From Chitinophagales bacterium (GTDB taxonomy: Bacteria > Bacteroidota > Bacteroidia > Chitinophagales > Chitinophagaceae), in the NCBI GenBank assembly GCA_026931325.1, contig JAIXLO010000160.1, positions 62,001 through 126,000 of the forward strand: a DNA stretch of 64,000 nt, in the 5' to 3' direction. Every line of letters starts with the position of its first letter. Within the stretch, counting starts at the first letter, position 1. Both the position numbers and the translations under genes were made by a program. Below, piece by piece: positions 23,730 to 32,048 of the stretch. A model generated the notes under the pieces. It worked only from the letters and a program-made list of their open reading frames with translations. It ran no database searches and was not told the origin of the DNA.

Positions 23730-24311
23730 ATGGATTTTGACAAGATGAAGGTTTATGGACCTTATTCAAAAAGTAATGGAAGGCAAATTGTTATCGTAAT
23801 AGAGCCTGATGGATCTAAGAGAACTGTAAGTTATCCAAAATGGATAATGGAAAAGCACTTAGGTAGAAAATTAGATCCAGACAGAGAAACAGTTGATCAT
23901 GTAGATTCTGATATTAATAATAATGATATTTCTAATTTAAAATTAATACCAAGAGATGAGCATTCTGCTAATGATACAAGAAGAGTTCTTCCCGTAGTTT
24001 TAAAATGCTCTTGGTGCAAAAAAGCTTTTGAAAGAAATCCAAGAGTAGTAAGAGATAAGCATAGGAAAAAAGTTGGAGGAGCATTTTGTTCTAGATCATG
24101 TTCTGGGAAATATGCCAGAGCAATTCAACTTAAGTTGATAACAAAATTTAAGCCGCCTCCAAAAGTTAAAAGTAAATATTATAAAAGAAAATACGTTATT
24201 GCTTCTATTCAAGATATTTATTCTTTTTGTAATCAATATTTGATTGATTCATTGGAAGAAGATTTTACTTATGAAAATTTAATATTGCATAATTATGCAG
24301 AAAATAAATAA
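23730..24311 (+). CDS. HNH endonuclease (homing type) with zinc finger
   Basis: A 193-residue protein. It has an N-terminal DNA-binding strand region (SNGRQIVIVIEPDGSKRTVSYP), an HNH_3 core (DPDRETVDHVDSDINNNDISNLKLI, with the DH pair and Asn), then a treble-clef zinc finger (CSWC … CSRSC) and a basic C-terminus. This arrangement is typical of free-standing phage homing endonucleases, which spread by cutting related genomes lacking them. It has its own promoter and lies between orphan genes, as mobile genes often do. Confidence 0.8.
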   Translation: MDFDKMKVYGPYSKSNGRQIVIVIEPDGSKRTVSYPKWIMEKHLGRKLDPDRETVDHVDSDINNNDISNLKLIPRDEHSANDTRRVLPVVLKCSWCKKAFERNPRVVRDKHRKKVGGAFCSRSCSGKYARAIQLKLITKFKPPPKVKSKYYKRKYVIASIQDIYSFCNQYLIDSLEEDFTYENLILHNYAENK

Positions 24312-24358
24312 ATTAATAATTTATAATATTTTGATTTATAGAAAGTTTATTTTAAATA

Positions 24359-24760
24359 ATGAAAACAATATTTGAACATATTGCAGAATGCAAAAAATGC
24401 ATTTTTTGCAATTCAGAAATATATATAGGTGCTTATTCTGCATACTATAGCTGCACTAACTGTCGCCATAAATTACCATCAAATACACTTGATGATACTT
24501 TTTTTGTAAAAATACAAGACAATAATTGTGTTTTTATATTTATTAGGCTAGATTTTTTAAGAATTAGAATGTGGAACGAATTAGATGAAAAAGGTGTATC
24601 CCAGTCAGTGGAAATTTATGATTTTCATGAAAATATGATGAATTATTCTGAAGAAATAAAAATTGATTATTATATGAATAGCAAAGATTTTAGTAAATTT
24701 GCTATTGATTTGAATGATAAAATCAAAAATAAAATTGAATTAGAAAAAATTTTGTCGTAG
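24359..24760 (+). CDS. Small zinc-ribbon protein (family member 6)
   Basis: A 133-residue protein with C11-x2-C14-x2-C17, then C32-x2-C35 later in the N-terminal 40 residues, and the acidic aromatic beta body of the family (IFIRLDFLRIRMWNELDE). A C-terminal helix is present. Function unknown. A promoter region starts 4 nt after its stop. Confidence 0.55.
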   Translation: MKTIFEHIAECKKCIFCNSEIYIGAYSAYYSCTNCRHKLPSNTLDDTFFVKIQDNNCVFIFIRLDFLRIRMWNELDEKGVSQSVEIYDFHENMMNYSEEIKIDYYMNSKDFSKFAIDLNDKIKNKIELEKILS

Positions 24761-24763
24761 GGC

Positions 24764-24831
24764 TTGACAAATAATTTTTCAATGTTATTTTTAGAGAGAA
24801 GCTTGACGAAGGAAAGCTTCTCATATATTAT
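24764..24831 (+). promoter_or_regulatory. Promoter region with inverted repeat (putative operator)
   Basis: A near-consensus promoter, TTGACG 24803-24808, 17-nt spacer, TATTAT 24826-24831, lies just before the gene at 24855. A perfect 9-bp inverted repeat, GAGAAGCTT 24796-24804 / AAGCTTCTC 24814-24822, overlaps the -35 box and spacer, a good place for a repressor. A second possible promoter upstream is TTGACA 24764-24769 with TATTTT after 16 nt. Confidence 0.6.
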
Positions 24832-24854
24832 ATTACGATCTTGGAGAATTGTTA

Positions 24855-25121
24855 ATGTATTTAATTTTAATTAGTTATTATACTATAAATGATTCTATTT
24901 TACATAAAATAGAATCAAAGTGCGTTGATTATGTTAAAATTCATTCCGGCTGTCTTTTAGTAAAAACTAAATTTTCAATAAAAGAGCTAATGCAGGAAAT
25001 TGAAGATTCTCTGAAAATCAATTCAAATAAACTTTTTATGGTTGAAGTATCGAAATCTCAAATAGATGGAATTTTGCCAAAATCTGGATGGCAAAAGATA
25101 AAAAATATTATTAAGGATTAA
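24855..25121 (+). CDS. Small Cas2-fold/SinR-like protein
   Basis: An 88-residue protein from ATG 24855, which has GGAG 8 nt upstream. The strand-helix-strand pattern (MYLILISYYT … HSGCLLVKTKFSIKELMQEI … NKLFMVEV … GWQKIKNII) matches the small Cas2-like ferredoxin-fold proteins often annotated as SinR family, with the S/C-xLVKT strand and the closing W-x2-I helix. No cas genes or repeat array are near, so it is not part of a CRISPR locus. It is the first gene behind a regulated-looking promoter and is coupled to the cupin gene. Confidence 0.45.
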   Translation: MYLILISYYTINDSILHKIESKCVDYVKIHSGCLLVKTKFSIKELMQEIEDSLKINSNKLFMVEVSKSQIDGILPKSGWQKIKNIIKD

Positions 25122-25438
25122 TGAAAAAATTTAATTTAAAAGATATGGTTGGCGGCTGGTTTGTTGGTAATTTTGAACCATCTGTTTTAAAGCAAGATTG
25201 CGAAGTTGCCGTCAAATATTATAAAGCTGGCGATAAAGATAAAAAACACCATCATAAGGAAGCAGTTGAATTAACAGTAATTATTAAAGGTAAAGTAAGG
25301 ATGGGAAATTCTATTTATCAAGATGGTGATATTATATTAGTAGATCCCAATGAATCTATAGAGTTTGAATGTATTGAAGATTGTATAAATGTTGTATTTA
25401 AAAATAAATCAGTTAAGGGCGATAAGTATTTTGATTAA
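25121..25438 (+). CDS. Single-domain cupin
   Basis: A 105-residue protein with cupin motif 1 (KKHHHKEAVELTVIIKGKVRMG, with the metal His cluster and Glu) and a motif-2 strand pair (YQDGDIILVDPNESIEF). The motif-2 His is replaced, so metal binding may be incomplete. Small cupins bind sugars, amino acids or act as sensors; no specific substrate is indicated. Its start shares a base with the previous stop. It converges with the minus-strand gene at 25435. Confidence 0.65.
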   Translation: MKKFNLKDMVGGWFVGNFEPSVLKQDCEVAVKYYKAGDKDKKHHHKEAVELTVIIKGKVRMGNSIYQDGDIILVDPNESIEFECIEDCINVVFKNKSVKGDKYFD

Positions 25439-25692
25439 AGTTCTTGTACATTTATTTTTACAAAAAAGCCTAAATCATTTAATTGCAGTATATTTGAAGT
25501 AATTTTTTCCTTAAGCTCATCGGAAAAATCTACTGAGTATGGAAATGTTATTTCTAGATTATGCACTGGCTCATCTGCACTTGCAGAAAAGTTAATTTTC
25601 TGTATTAATCCAATCTTTGTTCCATTCATTGAAACAACAACATTTGCTGGTGAGCCAGAAGAAATTTCTATCGTTAATTTATTTTTATCCAT
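25435..25692 (-). CDS. Small conserved-looking protein, minus strand
   Basis: An 85-residue protein from Met at 25692, chosen because AAAGGA lies 3 nt upstream on the minus strand. It is a beta sandwich-like peptide (KLTIEISSGSPANVVVSMNG … IGLIQKINFSAS … LEITFPYS) ending in an amphipathic helix/strand. The balanced composition suggests a structural or binding protein. It converges with the cupin gene by 4 nt and is divergent from 25714. Confidence 0.5.
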   Translation of the reverse strand: MDKNKLTIEISSGSPANVVVSMNGTKIGLIQKINFSASADEPVHNLEITFPYSVDFSDELKEKITSNILQLNDLGFFVKINVQEL

Positions 25693-25713
25693 AATTCCTT
25701 TAGGAGATATTAA
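25693..25713. promoter_or_regulatory. Divergent start region with two-strand SD palindrome
   Basis: The 21 bp between two divergent start codons contain TCCTTTAGGA, a palindrome that supplies AGGA to the + gene (7 nt from ATG 25714 with AGGAG) and AGGA to the minus gene (3 nt from its ATG). Each promoter must lie inside the opposite gene. The same design occurs at 50261-50269. Confidence 0.55.
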
Positions 25714-26151
25714 ATGCAAGAAATATTAAGTTTATTTAGAAATGCTTTCAAAGATGAAGAATATTTTAGATTTGCCGATATCGTAGATAATAAAATAGTT
25801 GCATATGTAGATAAACTTAATCTAGATATATTACATAAAATTCCTGAAGTATATAATGGAGTAAGAGTATTAGTGCATTATGCTGGTAGTAAAAATATTT
25901 GTGAGAATATATACACAAAATATGTTGATTTAGAAATACCAACAATAAGAAAAAGATTAGTACAATTAGTTTCTATTTACGGTAAAAAAAATGTTGTTTT
26001 AGGATTTTATGAATATGAAGATAAAGAAAATGTTTTTGTATCTGTTTTAGATAAATATCCGCATCTAGAAGTTGAGATACATTTTCTTAGAGATAGATAT
26101 GAATTTGAAAGATTAATAAATGAACTTGAAAATCTTTCAATTACTTATTAA
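25714..26151 (+). CDS. Hypothetical protein
   Basis: A 145-residue alpha/beta protein. A basic strand-turn (GVRVLVHYAGSKN) and a strand-helix C-terminus (PHLEVEIHFLRDRYEFERLI) are visible, but no family is recognised. Good SD AGGAG. Confidence 0.45.
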   Translation: MQEILSLFRNAFKDEEYFRFADIVDNKIVAYVDKLNLDILHKIPEVYNGVRVLVHYAGSKNICENIYTKYVDLEIPTIRKRLVQLVSIYGKKNVVLGFYEYEDKENVFVSVLDKYPHLEVEIHFLRDRYEFERLINELENLSITY

Positions 26152-26182
26152 TATAGCATTTTAGTGAGCCCAAGGAGGCTTT

Positions 26183-26515
26183 ATGAAAAATGCAAAATAC
26201 TTTTCTTCGATAAACAGAGATGAAGTCCAAGACAATGAATCAACTCCAATTGATATATCAGAAATAATTTATATATGTAGAGAATTTGCTACATTAGGAT
26301 ATTCTATTCAATATCAAATTGAAAATATATTGGAAAATGGAGTCGAAATGTGTTTAAGGAATGGTTTAGTAAAACAAGAAAGCTTACCACATATAAAAGA
26401 TTTTTTGATAAAAATTAAAGATAACTATTATTTTGGTGATGCCGCAACCCAAGCAGTTGATTGCATTGAGCAAATTTCAAGGTTTGAAAAAAATAAAAAT
26501 ATTAATTTAAATTAA
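26183..26515 (+). CDS. Hypothetical helical protein
   Basis: A 110-residue, mostly helical, acidic protein with a strong SD (AAGGAGG). Composition is balanced, suggesting good expression. It is followed by a strong terminator, so it ends a transcription unit. Unrecognised. Confidence 0.5.
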   Translation: MKNAKYFSSINRDEVQDNESTPIDISEIIYICREFATLGYSIQYQIENILENGVEMCLRNGLVKQESLPHIKDFLIKIKDNYYFGDAATQAVDCIEQISRFEKNKNINLN

Positions 26516-26540
26516 TAGTAAATAAAAATTAAGCAATTGT

Positions 26541-26574
26541 AGGGATCGAATTGGTTTTGGTCCCTTATTTTTTT
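26541..26574 (+). terminator. Rho-independent terminator
   Basis: AGGGATC 26541-26547 pairs with GGTCCCT 26559-26565 (one G-T pair), followed by TATTTTTTT. It ends transcription before the RNase HII gene, whose SD AGGA lies just after the U-tract. Confidence 0.85.
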
Positions 26575-26582
26575 AGGATTTT

Positions 26583-27182
26583 ATGGAAAAAGAAAAACTA
26601 GTTTTAGGAATAGATGAGTGCGGAACAGGAGCGTGGGCTGGAAGCTTTTATATTTGTGGAGTATTAGCAATAGAAAGTTGGACATTTCAAGGTCTCAACG
26701 ACTCAAAGAAGCTAACAAAAAATAAAAGAGAAAGTGTAGCTAAAGCCTTAAAAGAAACTGATTTAAGCTATTATTTGTATAGATGTGATAATTCAAATAT
26801 TGATAAAATTGGATTAGCCCAATGTTTAAAAAATGGATATAATGAAATAATTAACAATTTTTTACAATTTTCTCCAAAAATAATAATAGATGGAGACAAT
26901 ACAAAAGATATTATTGGAGATCCTATTTTTTTACCAAAAGCTGATGGATTAGTGTCTCAGGTTATGGCTGCTTCTATATTGGCAAAAGTTACTAGAGATA
27001 ATGAAATGAAAGAATTATCTAAAATATATACTAACTATGGTTTTGAATCCCATGTTGGCTATGGAACAAAATTACATAAGGAAATGTTAGAAAAATTTGG
27101 TCCATGCGACATACATAGAAAATCTTATAAACCAATAAAACAATTGTTAGAGAATAATGGAATTAAAAATATTACCGGCTGA
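26583..27182 (+). CDS. rnhB: Ribonuclease HII
   Basis: A 199-residue protein with all RNase HII motifs: GIDECGTGAWAG (residues 9-20, first Asp-Glu pair), NDSKKLTK, the IIIDGD acidic strand, KADGLVSQVMAASILAKVTRD with the catalytic Asp, and YGFESHVGYGTKLH. It cleaves RNA in RNA-DNA hybrids, removing primers or misinserted ribonucleotides. Standard length and complete active site. The next gene starts 26 nt before its stop. Confidence 0.95.
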   Translation: MEKEKLVLGIDECGTGAWAGSFYICGVLAIESWTFQGLNDSKKLTKNKRESVAKALKETDLSYYLYRCDNSNIDKIGLAQCLKNGYNEIINNFLQFSPKIIIDGDNTKDIIGDPIFLPKADGLVSQVMAASILAKVTRDNEMKELSKIYTNYGFESHVGYGTKLHKEMLEKFGPCDIHRKSYKPIKQLLENNGIKNITG

Positions 27183-27528
27183 TACAAAAGAAGTTAAATT
27201 AAATTTTGTAATAAAAACAATAATAGGTCCTGGAGTAATGGTTAATTCTAGAGGAATTAATAGGAGTCCAAAATTTACATATCATGATGAATTTAAAATA
27301 AGTTTAGGTGGAACTGAACATGATATTTTAATTACAAAATATGATTCATTAAAAATGATTAAGTTTATTGTTCAAAATGAAGTAGCGTTTAGTTCTATAT
27401 GTTTTAATACAATAAATAATAAAATTGATTACAATAGTAGTTCATACAATGCAATAGATATGATTAAATATAATAAAAATTTAGAAGATTTTATATTTAA
27501 ATATTGTAGAAATATATGTTTGATGTAA
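27157..27528 (+). CDS. Hypothetical protein
   Basis: A 123-residue beta-rich protein starting inside the RNase HII gene (26-nt overlap; no better later ATG). A KTIIGPGVMVNSRG strand-loop and two cysteines near the end are visible. Unrecognised. The 150 bp after it holds no gene I can support. Confidence 0.45.
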   Translation: MELKILPADTKEVKLNFVIKTIIGPGVMVNSRGINRSPKFTYHDEFKISLGGTEHDILITKYDSLKMIKFIVQNEVAFSSICFNTINNKIDYNSSSYNAIDMIKYNKNLEDFIFKYCRNICLM

Positions 27529-27680
27529 ATTAATGACAAAAATATTGATTTAGAATTATTCAGTGGTTCTTAAAATTAAAAGAAAGATAAATATGATACT
27601 AATATAGGTAATGAGATGATAGATAAATTGGTAAAATTTAGTGAAAATATATAGAGAATATAAAATTATTGTGAGGTTAG

Positions 27681-28058
27681 TTGTTTTATTATTTTAATTT
27701 TGAAAGCGCAGAAAAAGAAGATATTTTAAGTTTAAAAGAAAAATTAAAAAAAATTGTTGATAAAAATATTTCAATTGCGGAACCTGATAAAAGCTTTACA
27801 ATAGTGTGTAAGGTCAATGCCTTTTCTGTAAGGATGGAGGTTTTCATCTTGGAAAAGATGATTAAAACATCAGTTTTTGATAAAAATGACTTTATTTTAA
27901 ATAAAAATAAATTAGTCTCACTTTTATCAGAATTTGATGAATGTATTGACTCTGAAGATAAAATTATATTAGATATTACCGATGATAATATAGTTGACAT
28001 TATATTGCAATTTATGTTAATTATTTATAAATTTGGAATAAATAATATTTATATTTAA
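27681..28058 (+). CDS. Hypothetical protein
   Basis: A 125-residue alpha/beta protein. The start is probably TTG 27681, with GAGG 7 nt upstream; no ATG occurs before the middle of the protein. Two strand-helix units and a hydrophobic C-terminus are visible. Unrecognised. Confidence 0.45.
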   Translation: MFYYFNFESAEKEDILSLKEKLKKIVDKNISIAEPDKSFTIVCKVNAFSVRMEVFILEKMIKTSVFDKNDFILNKNKLVSLLSEFDECIDSEDKIILDITDDNIVDIILQFMLIIYKFGINNIYI

Positions 28059-28066
28059 GGTAGGTA

Positions 28067-28930
28067 ATGGAAGAAATTAAGTTAATGTGCTCAGACGAAG
28101 TAGACTATTTCTATTTTGATAATAATGAAAAAAAAGTTGGCATAGGATATATAATAGGAAAAACAAAGAAAAGTGTTTCTGACGACATTTTTTACCTTAC
28201 CCAAGAATTAATAGGATTATCTAACTTTAATCATGAGCTAAAAGAAATTAAAATTAAAAATAGTTTTTCTAGTTGTAGAATAATTAGTAAAAAAACTATT
28301 CCATTTTTGTTATTAGATGATAAATATATTTTAAAGCTAGGACTCAATAACTTAGTGTCCTTACTACAGCAAACTCATATTGATAAAATGGTCATCAAGA
28401 ATAATGAGTTTTTTTTATATGATAATTCTAAAAATGGTTTATTAGAAGTTAATGTAGGTACATTAAAAAATGAAGACGCTGAAGAAAAAATAGAAAAAGT
28501 GCTTCCTGGTGATATTTATAAAACGCCAGCCAATAATTATTTTATTTATCTAGGAAAAATGCAATATTGGGATTTTTATAGAGATAAAAGCGTGAGGCAT
28601 TATGCACACATTTCTATAAAAATAGATGAAGATGATTTGGCTTATTCTGATGAAGAAATTTTTTCTGCTTCGAGGAAATATAATAAATTTTCAAATATAA
28701 GATATAATGTTACCGCACCAAAAGCTAGCATAATTGTTAGAAAAATAGATCCTGAAAAAAAGATTATTCAAATAAAACATGAAGCAAAAAAAGAATGTAA
28801 ACATGAATTTGTAAATAATCAAGACAAAAAATATTATAGACCAAGCTATTCATACTTAATAGCTGCTAATATTGGCGTAGATAAAAAAGAAGATTTGTTT
28901 GATTTAGATAAAGAGAGATTGTTAACATGA
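28067..28930 (+). CDS. Hypothetical protein with C-terminal PGDIY domain
   Basis: A 287-residue protein. The N-terminal half (1-140) is unrecognised. From about residue 143 a domain begins VLPGDIYKTPANNYFIYLGKM, followed by a beta-rich stretch (YAHISIKIDEDDL). The same domain opens the protein at 29135 (LVPGDIY … VNYFIYVGKI), so the two are paralogous over that part. It resembles small beta-barrel/SH3-like folds (inference). Good SD (AAGGTAGG). Confidence 0.5.
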   Translation: MEEIKLMCSDEVDYFYFDNNEKKVGIGYIIGKTKKSVSDDIFYLTQELIGLSNFNHELKEIKIKNSFSSCRIISKKTIPFLLLDDKYILKLGLNNLVSLLQQTHIDKMVIKNNEFFLYDNSKNGLLEVNVGTLKNEDAEEKIEKVLPGDIYKTPANNYFIYLGKMQYWDFYRDKSVRHYAHISIKIDEDDLAYSDEEIFSASRKYNKFSNIRYNVTAPKASIIVRKIDPEKKIIQIKHEAKKECKHEFVNNQDKKYYRPSYSYLIAANIGVDKKEDLFDLDKERLLT

Positions 28931-29172
28931 AAATAAGAAAAATATCATTAGATACAACAACAAAAAACCTGAACAAACATAAAGATTTTAATTTTTTTAT
29001 GGATGCCTCAAATAAAAGAGATGATGTTTTAGCTTGGTTTAAAGAAACAATGAAGGATTTAAATCCGCATTATTCTATTTATGTTCAGTATAAGGATACT
29101 GAAGTTGATGCCGGATTTACAGTTCAAGGATTTGATGAAATTAAACGAATACTCACAGAATCTATTAGTTAA
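28927..29172 (+). CDS. Hypothetical protein
   Basis: An 81-residue alpha/beta protein (ATGA overlap with the previous gene). It may be the N-terminal part of a protein once continuous with the next frame: the downstream PGDIY-domain protein begins where this one ends, in another frame. Both frames overlap by about 38 nt. Confidence 0.4.
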   Translation: MKIRKISLDTTTKNLNKHKDFNFFMDASNKRDDVLAWFKETMKDLNPHYSIYVQYKDTEVDAGFTVQGFDEIKRILTESIS

Positions 29173-29608
29173 ATTGGTCCCAGGTGATATTTATTTAAAG
29201 GGTGTTAATTATTTTATTTATGTTGGTAAAATAAACACATTTATGCCTTTAGACTTTTCATTTGAAAAATTAGAAAAAAAACAGTATAATTTACACTTAA
29301 GAATAAATAAATCCCATTTAGATAATATTAATGATTTGTTTTTCAAGTCAAAGTCAAACTTGTTATCAAGAGTAAAATTTTACTCAATAAATAAATTTTC
29401 TAAATTAACATTTTCACAATATATAAAAAATATAGAAATTGATAAAGATAAAATTGTATCTAATTTAAAAATAATTTCTAAAGAAAAAATAATAAATATG
29501 TGTGAAAAGAAGCATTATCAAAGTAATTTTATTGATATAGGACTTAAATTAATAAATGTTGATAGAGAGGTTGCAGTAAATTTTAAAGATTTTAAAATGT
29601 TAATATGA
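29135..29608 (+). CDS. Hypothetical PGDIY-domain protein
   Basis: A 157-residue protein from ATG 29135, with AAGGA 4 nt upstream but overlapping the previous gene. Residues ~13-50 (LVKLVPGDIY … NYFIYVGKI) are paralogous to the domain in 28067-28930. The rest is lysine-rich alpha/beta. It overlaps the helicase start by 4 nt. Possibly one half of a frameshifted gene with 28927. Confidence 0.45.
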   Translation: MKLNEYSQNLLVKLVPGDIYLKGVNYFIYVGKINTFMPLDFSFEKLEKKQYNLHLRINKSHLDNINDLFFKSKSNLLSRVKFYSINKFSKLTFSQYIKNIEIDKDKIVSNLKIISKEKIINMCEKKHYQSNFIDIGLKLINVDREVAVNFKDFKMLI

Positions 29609-31470
29609 ATTATTCTGAGTATCAAAAAACTATATTTAATGATATACATTCGGGGACCGGCAATACAGCTATAATAGCTTTTGCCGGCAGTGGTAAAACT
29701 TCTAGCTTAGTTGAGGGTTTAAAATTTATTCCAAATAAAAAATCAAAAACATTGGTAATAGCATTTAATAGATCTATTGCTGAAGAATTGAGAAATAGAA
29801 CTAAAACAATAGAAAATATTGATTGTTTTACTTTTCATGCTTTGGGGTACAGGGCAATTCAAAATAAATTTGGTAAAGTTGAAATAGATGAATATAAAGT
29901 GCAAAACATAGCTGAAAAATATGTTAGCTCAATATATGAAGATAGTATACCGGACTTATGTAAAACCGTTTCACTATGTAAATTTTCACTACAAGATAGT
30001 CCAGAAGAAATAGAATATTTAATGGATATTTATAATATTGATCCATATCCATTAAAAAAAGAACTATTTATACAATCAGTAATTAAAATATTAGGTAGAT
30101 GTAAGGAAGAAAAATCAATCATAAATTATGATGATATGGTTTGGTTTCCATTCGTACATAATATGTATGTAGGAAAATGGAATAATATTTTTGTAGATGA
30201 ATGTTTTCCATATTATCAACGTATCTTAACTATAAATGGTGAAGAAGAAATAGGAAAAATTTATGATAAATTTAAAAATAATCAACCGTTGCCATTAGTT
30301 AAAAGCTTTAATGAATTAACTGAACAATTTGAATATTGTAAAATAAATAATGCTTGGAATCGTGGAATTAAAAGATTAGTTGAAGTTCATGCAGGTAAAA
30401 TAAAAATTAAATGTACAGAAAATCATAAATTTTTAACTAATTTTGGTTGGGTAGAGGCTAAAAATTTACATCCTGGAGTTTTAATTAAAACCTCAGCCTC
30501 CGATCTCATTAATAACCAAAATTTTGGATACTGTGCTATAAATAATGTTATTCCTACAAATTTTTATGAAGAAGTTTATGATATTGAAGTTGATAAAAAT
30601 CACAATTTTATAGTTTGCTCTAATAGCAGCCCCGAATCAAATAATGGACTAATTGCTCATAATTGTCAAGATTTAAATAGAGCGCAATTAAATATCGTTG
30701 AAATAGCTAGGAAACCTAATACTAGGACATTTATCTTTTTAGATAGATTGCAAGCAATATATAATTTTATGGGTTCAAATATAGATACAGTCAATCATGT
30801 AATTAAACGTTTAGATTGTAAAGAATTGTATTTGCCTATATCATATAGATGTCCCAAAAGTGTTGTAAATTTAGCTAAAGAGTTTGCCCAAGAAATTAAA
30901 GCATCAGAAAATGCTATTGATGGCAACGTTTATACAATAAAAAAAGATCAGCTTCTATCACATATAAAAGCCGGATCTTTTATTTTATCGAGATTTAATG
31001 CGCCGCTGATTACATATTGTATGATGTTATTAAAAAATAACATACCGTCAATTATAAAAGGAAAAGATATTGGTTCTAATCTTTTGTCATTTATAAAAAA
31101 ATCAAAATCTAGAAATATAGATTCTTTTAGAACGTATTTGAAAAAATGGAAGCTTTCGGAAATTGAAAAATTGACAAAGGAAAAAAAATCTATAGATCAT
31201 ATTCTAGATAAATATGAATGTTTGGATTCATTATGTCATGAAGTAAATGGTATAGCAGAGTTAAGAAATATGATACAAAAACTATTTATTGATGTTGATG
31301 ATAAAGATAAAGTGATATTATCAACAATCCATAAAGCAAAAGGGCTTGAAGCGAATAATGTATTTATAATTTCTTCTACCTTAAGAAAAGGTGTAAATCA
31401 AGAAGAAAATAATTTAGTGTATGTTGCTATTACTAGAAGCAAAGAAAATCTATTTTTTATAGAAGATTGA
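29605..31470 (+). CDS. UvrD/Rep-type SF1 DNA helicase, intein-interrupted
   Basis: 621 residues as encoded, about 467 after splicing. Helicase motifs: I (AFAGSGKTSSL, ~25-35), Ia (LVIAFNRSIAEEL), a TFHALG motif, then motif II (NIFVDE-CQDLNRAQ) split by an intein between Glu199 and Cys354. Motif III/IV (FIFLDRLQAIYNFMG), LPISYRCP, and motifs V/VI (LSTIHKAKGLEANNVF … LVYVAITRSKENLFF) follow. It unwinds DNA by 3'-5' translocation. Splicing must restore the DEcQD ATPase site before the enzyme can work. Confidence 0.9.
   Translation: MNYSEYQKTIFNDIHSGTGNTAIIAFAGSGKTSSLVEGLKFIPNKKSKTLVIAFNRSIAEELRNRTKTIENIDCFTFHALGYRAIQNKFGKVEIDEYKVQNIAEKYVSSIYEDSIPDLCKTVSLCKFSLQDSPEEIEYLMDIYNIDPYPLKKELFIQSVIKILGRCKEEKSIINYDDMVWFPFVHNMYVGKWNNIFVDECFPYYQRILTINGEEEIGKIYDKFKNNQPLPLVKSFNELTEQFEYCKINNAWNRGIKRLVEVHAGKIKIKCTENHKFLTNFGWVEAKNLHPGVLIKTSASDLINNQNFGYCAINNVIPTNFYEEVYDIEVDKNHNFIVCSNSSPESNNGLIAHNCQDLNRAQLNIVEIARKPNTRTFIFLDRLQAIYNFMGSNIDTVNHVIKRLDCKELYLPISYRCPKSVVNLAKEFAQEIKASENAIDGNVYTIKKDQLLSHIKAGSFILSRFNAPLITYCMMLLKNNIPSIIKGKDIGSNLLSFIKKSKSRNIDSFRTYLKKWKLSEIEKLTKEKKSIDHILDKYECLDSLCHEVNGIAELRNMIQKLFIDVDDKDKVILSTIHKAKGLEANNVFIISSTLRKGVNQEENNLVYVAITRSKENLFFIED
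30202..30663 (+). mobile_element. Mini-intein (154 aa) in helicase motif II
   Basis: It starts at Cys200 (block A, CFPYYQRILT) and ends His352-Asn353 followed by Cys354 (block G, GLIAHN-C). Block B has CTENHKF (TxxH), block F VYDIEVDKNHNFIV. The whole is only 154 residues, with no LAGLIDADG or HNH endonuclease domain, so it is a minimal splicing domain that can no longer home by itself. All residues for standard Cys/Asn/Cys splicing are present. Confidence 0.9.
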
Positions 31471-31977
31471 TTTGTTTAAAATGGCAGCAAATTTATCTTT
31501 TGATTTTAATAAATCTGGATTTACTTTTAATGGTATTCCTGGATTTGTTACGGCTTCATGTTGAGCTATCTCTTCTTCACTCATTTGAGATTTTAATTCT
31601 TCTTCTTGTGTTTTTAAGAAATCTTGTTGTTGAGCTTTAATTGCTTTTATTTTTGAAATAATTTTATTACAATCTTCTATCATTAGAACAACCAATGGTA
31701 AAGATTTTAAAAATAATTTTTTCTTATTTAATTTATCGTCGATTTCTTTTAATCGCTGTAAATTTAATTTTAACATCATTTTAGTTACGATAAAAAAATT
31801 AAGATCTACGTCGCCAACTTGATGAGTTAACTCTTCTATAGATTTTCTAAAAAAAACTAAGTCTTCTGGTACTGCAATATTTCTACCAGAAAAAGTAGCC
31901 ATATCATAATTTACATAAGCTTGTAGCTTAGAAATTTTATCTAAAAAATTTTGTTTTAGTTCTGACAAATGTTCCAT
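31450..31977 (-). CDS. Hypothetical coiled-coil protein, minus strand
   Basis: A 175-residue helical protein with a central lysine-rich region and a coiled coil (IKAIKAQQQDFLKTQEEELKS… then an acidic helix). It converges with the helicase gene, overlapping its last 21 nt. No SD is evident. The style resembles the large minus-strand coiled-coil protein at 16328. Function unknown. Confidence 0.5.
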   Translation of the reverse strand: MEHLSELKQNFLDKISKLQAYVNYDMATFSGRNIAVPEDLVFFRKSIEELTHQVGDVDLNFFIVTKMMLKLNLQRLKEIDDKLNKKKLFLKSLPLVVLMIEDCNKIISKIKAIKAQQQDFLKTQEEELKSQMSEEEIAQHEAVTNPGIPLKVNPDLLKSKDKFAAILNKSIFYKK

Positions 31978-32014
31978 AAAAATATTAAATTTTATTATGA
32001 GAATTTGGAGGCTG

Positions 32015-32042
32015 TTGATTTATAAGTTTAAAAAATTATAGT
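32015..32042 (+). promoter_or_regulatory. Possible promoter before nuclease-like gene
   Basis: TTGATT 32015-32020, 16-nt spacer, TATAGT 32037-32042. The first base transcribed would be at or near ATG 32049, which has no SD, so a leaderless mRNA is implied. Weak evidence in an AT-rich background. Confidence 0.3.
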
Positions 32043-32048
32043 AAAGAT

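Noticed and set aside
24855-25121. CRISPR-Cas locus suggested by the Cas2-like protein
   Set aside because: No Cas1, effector gene or repeat-spacer array anywhere in the window.
27529-27680. Possible small gene or promoter in the 150-bp gap
   Set aside because: Only very short frames and no clear promoter or hairpin.
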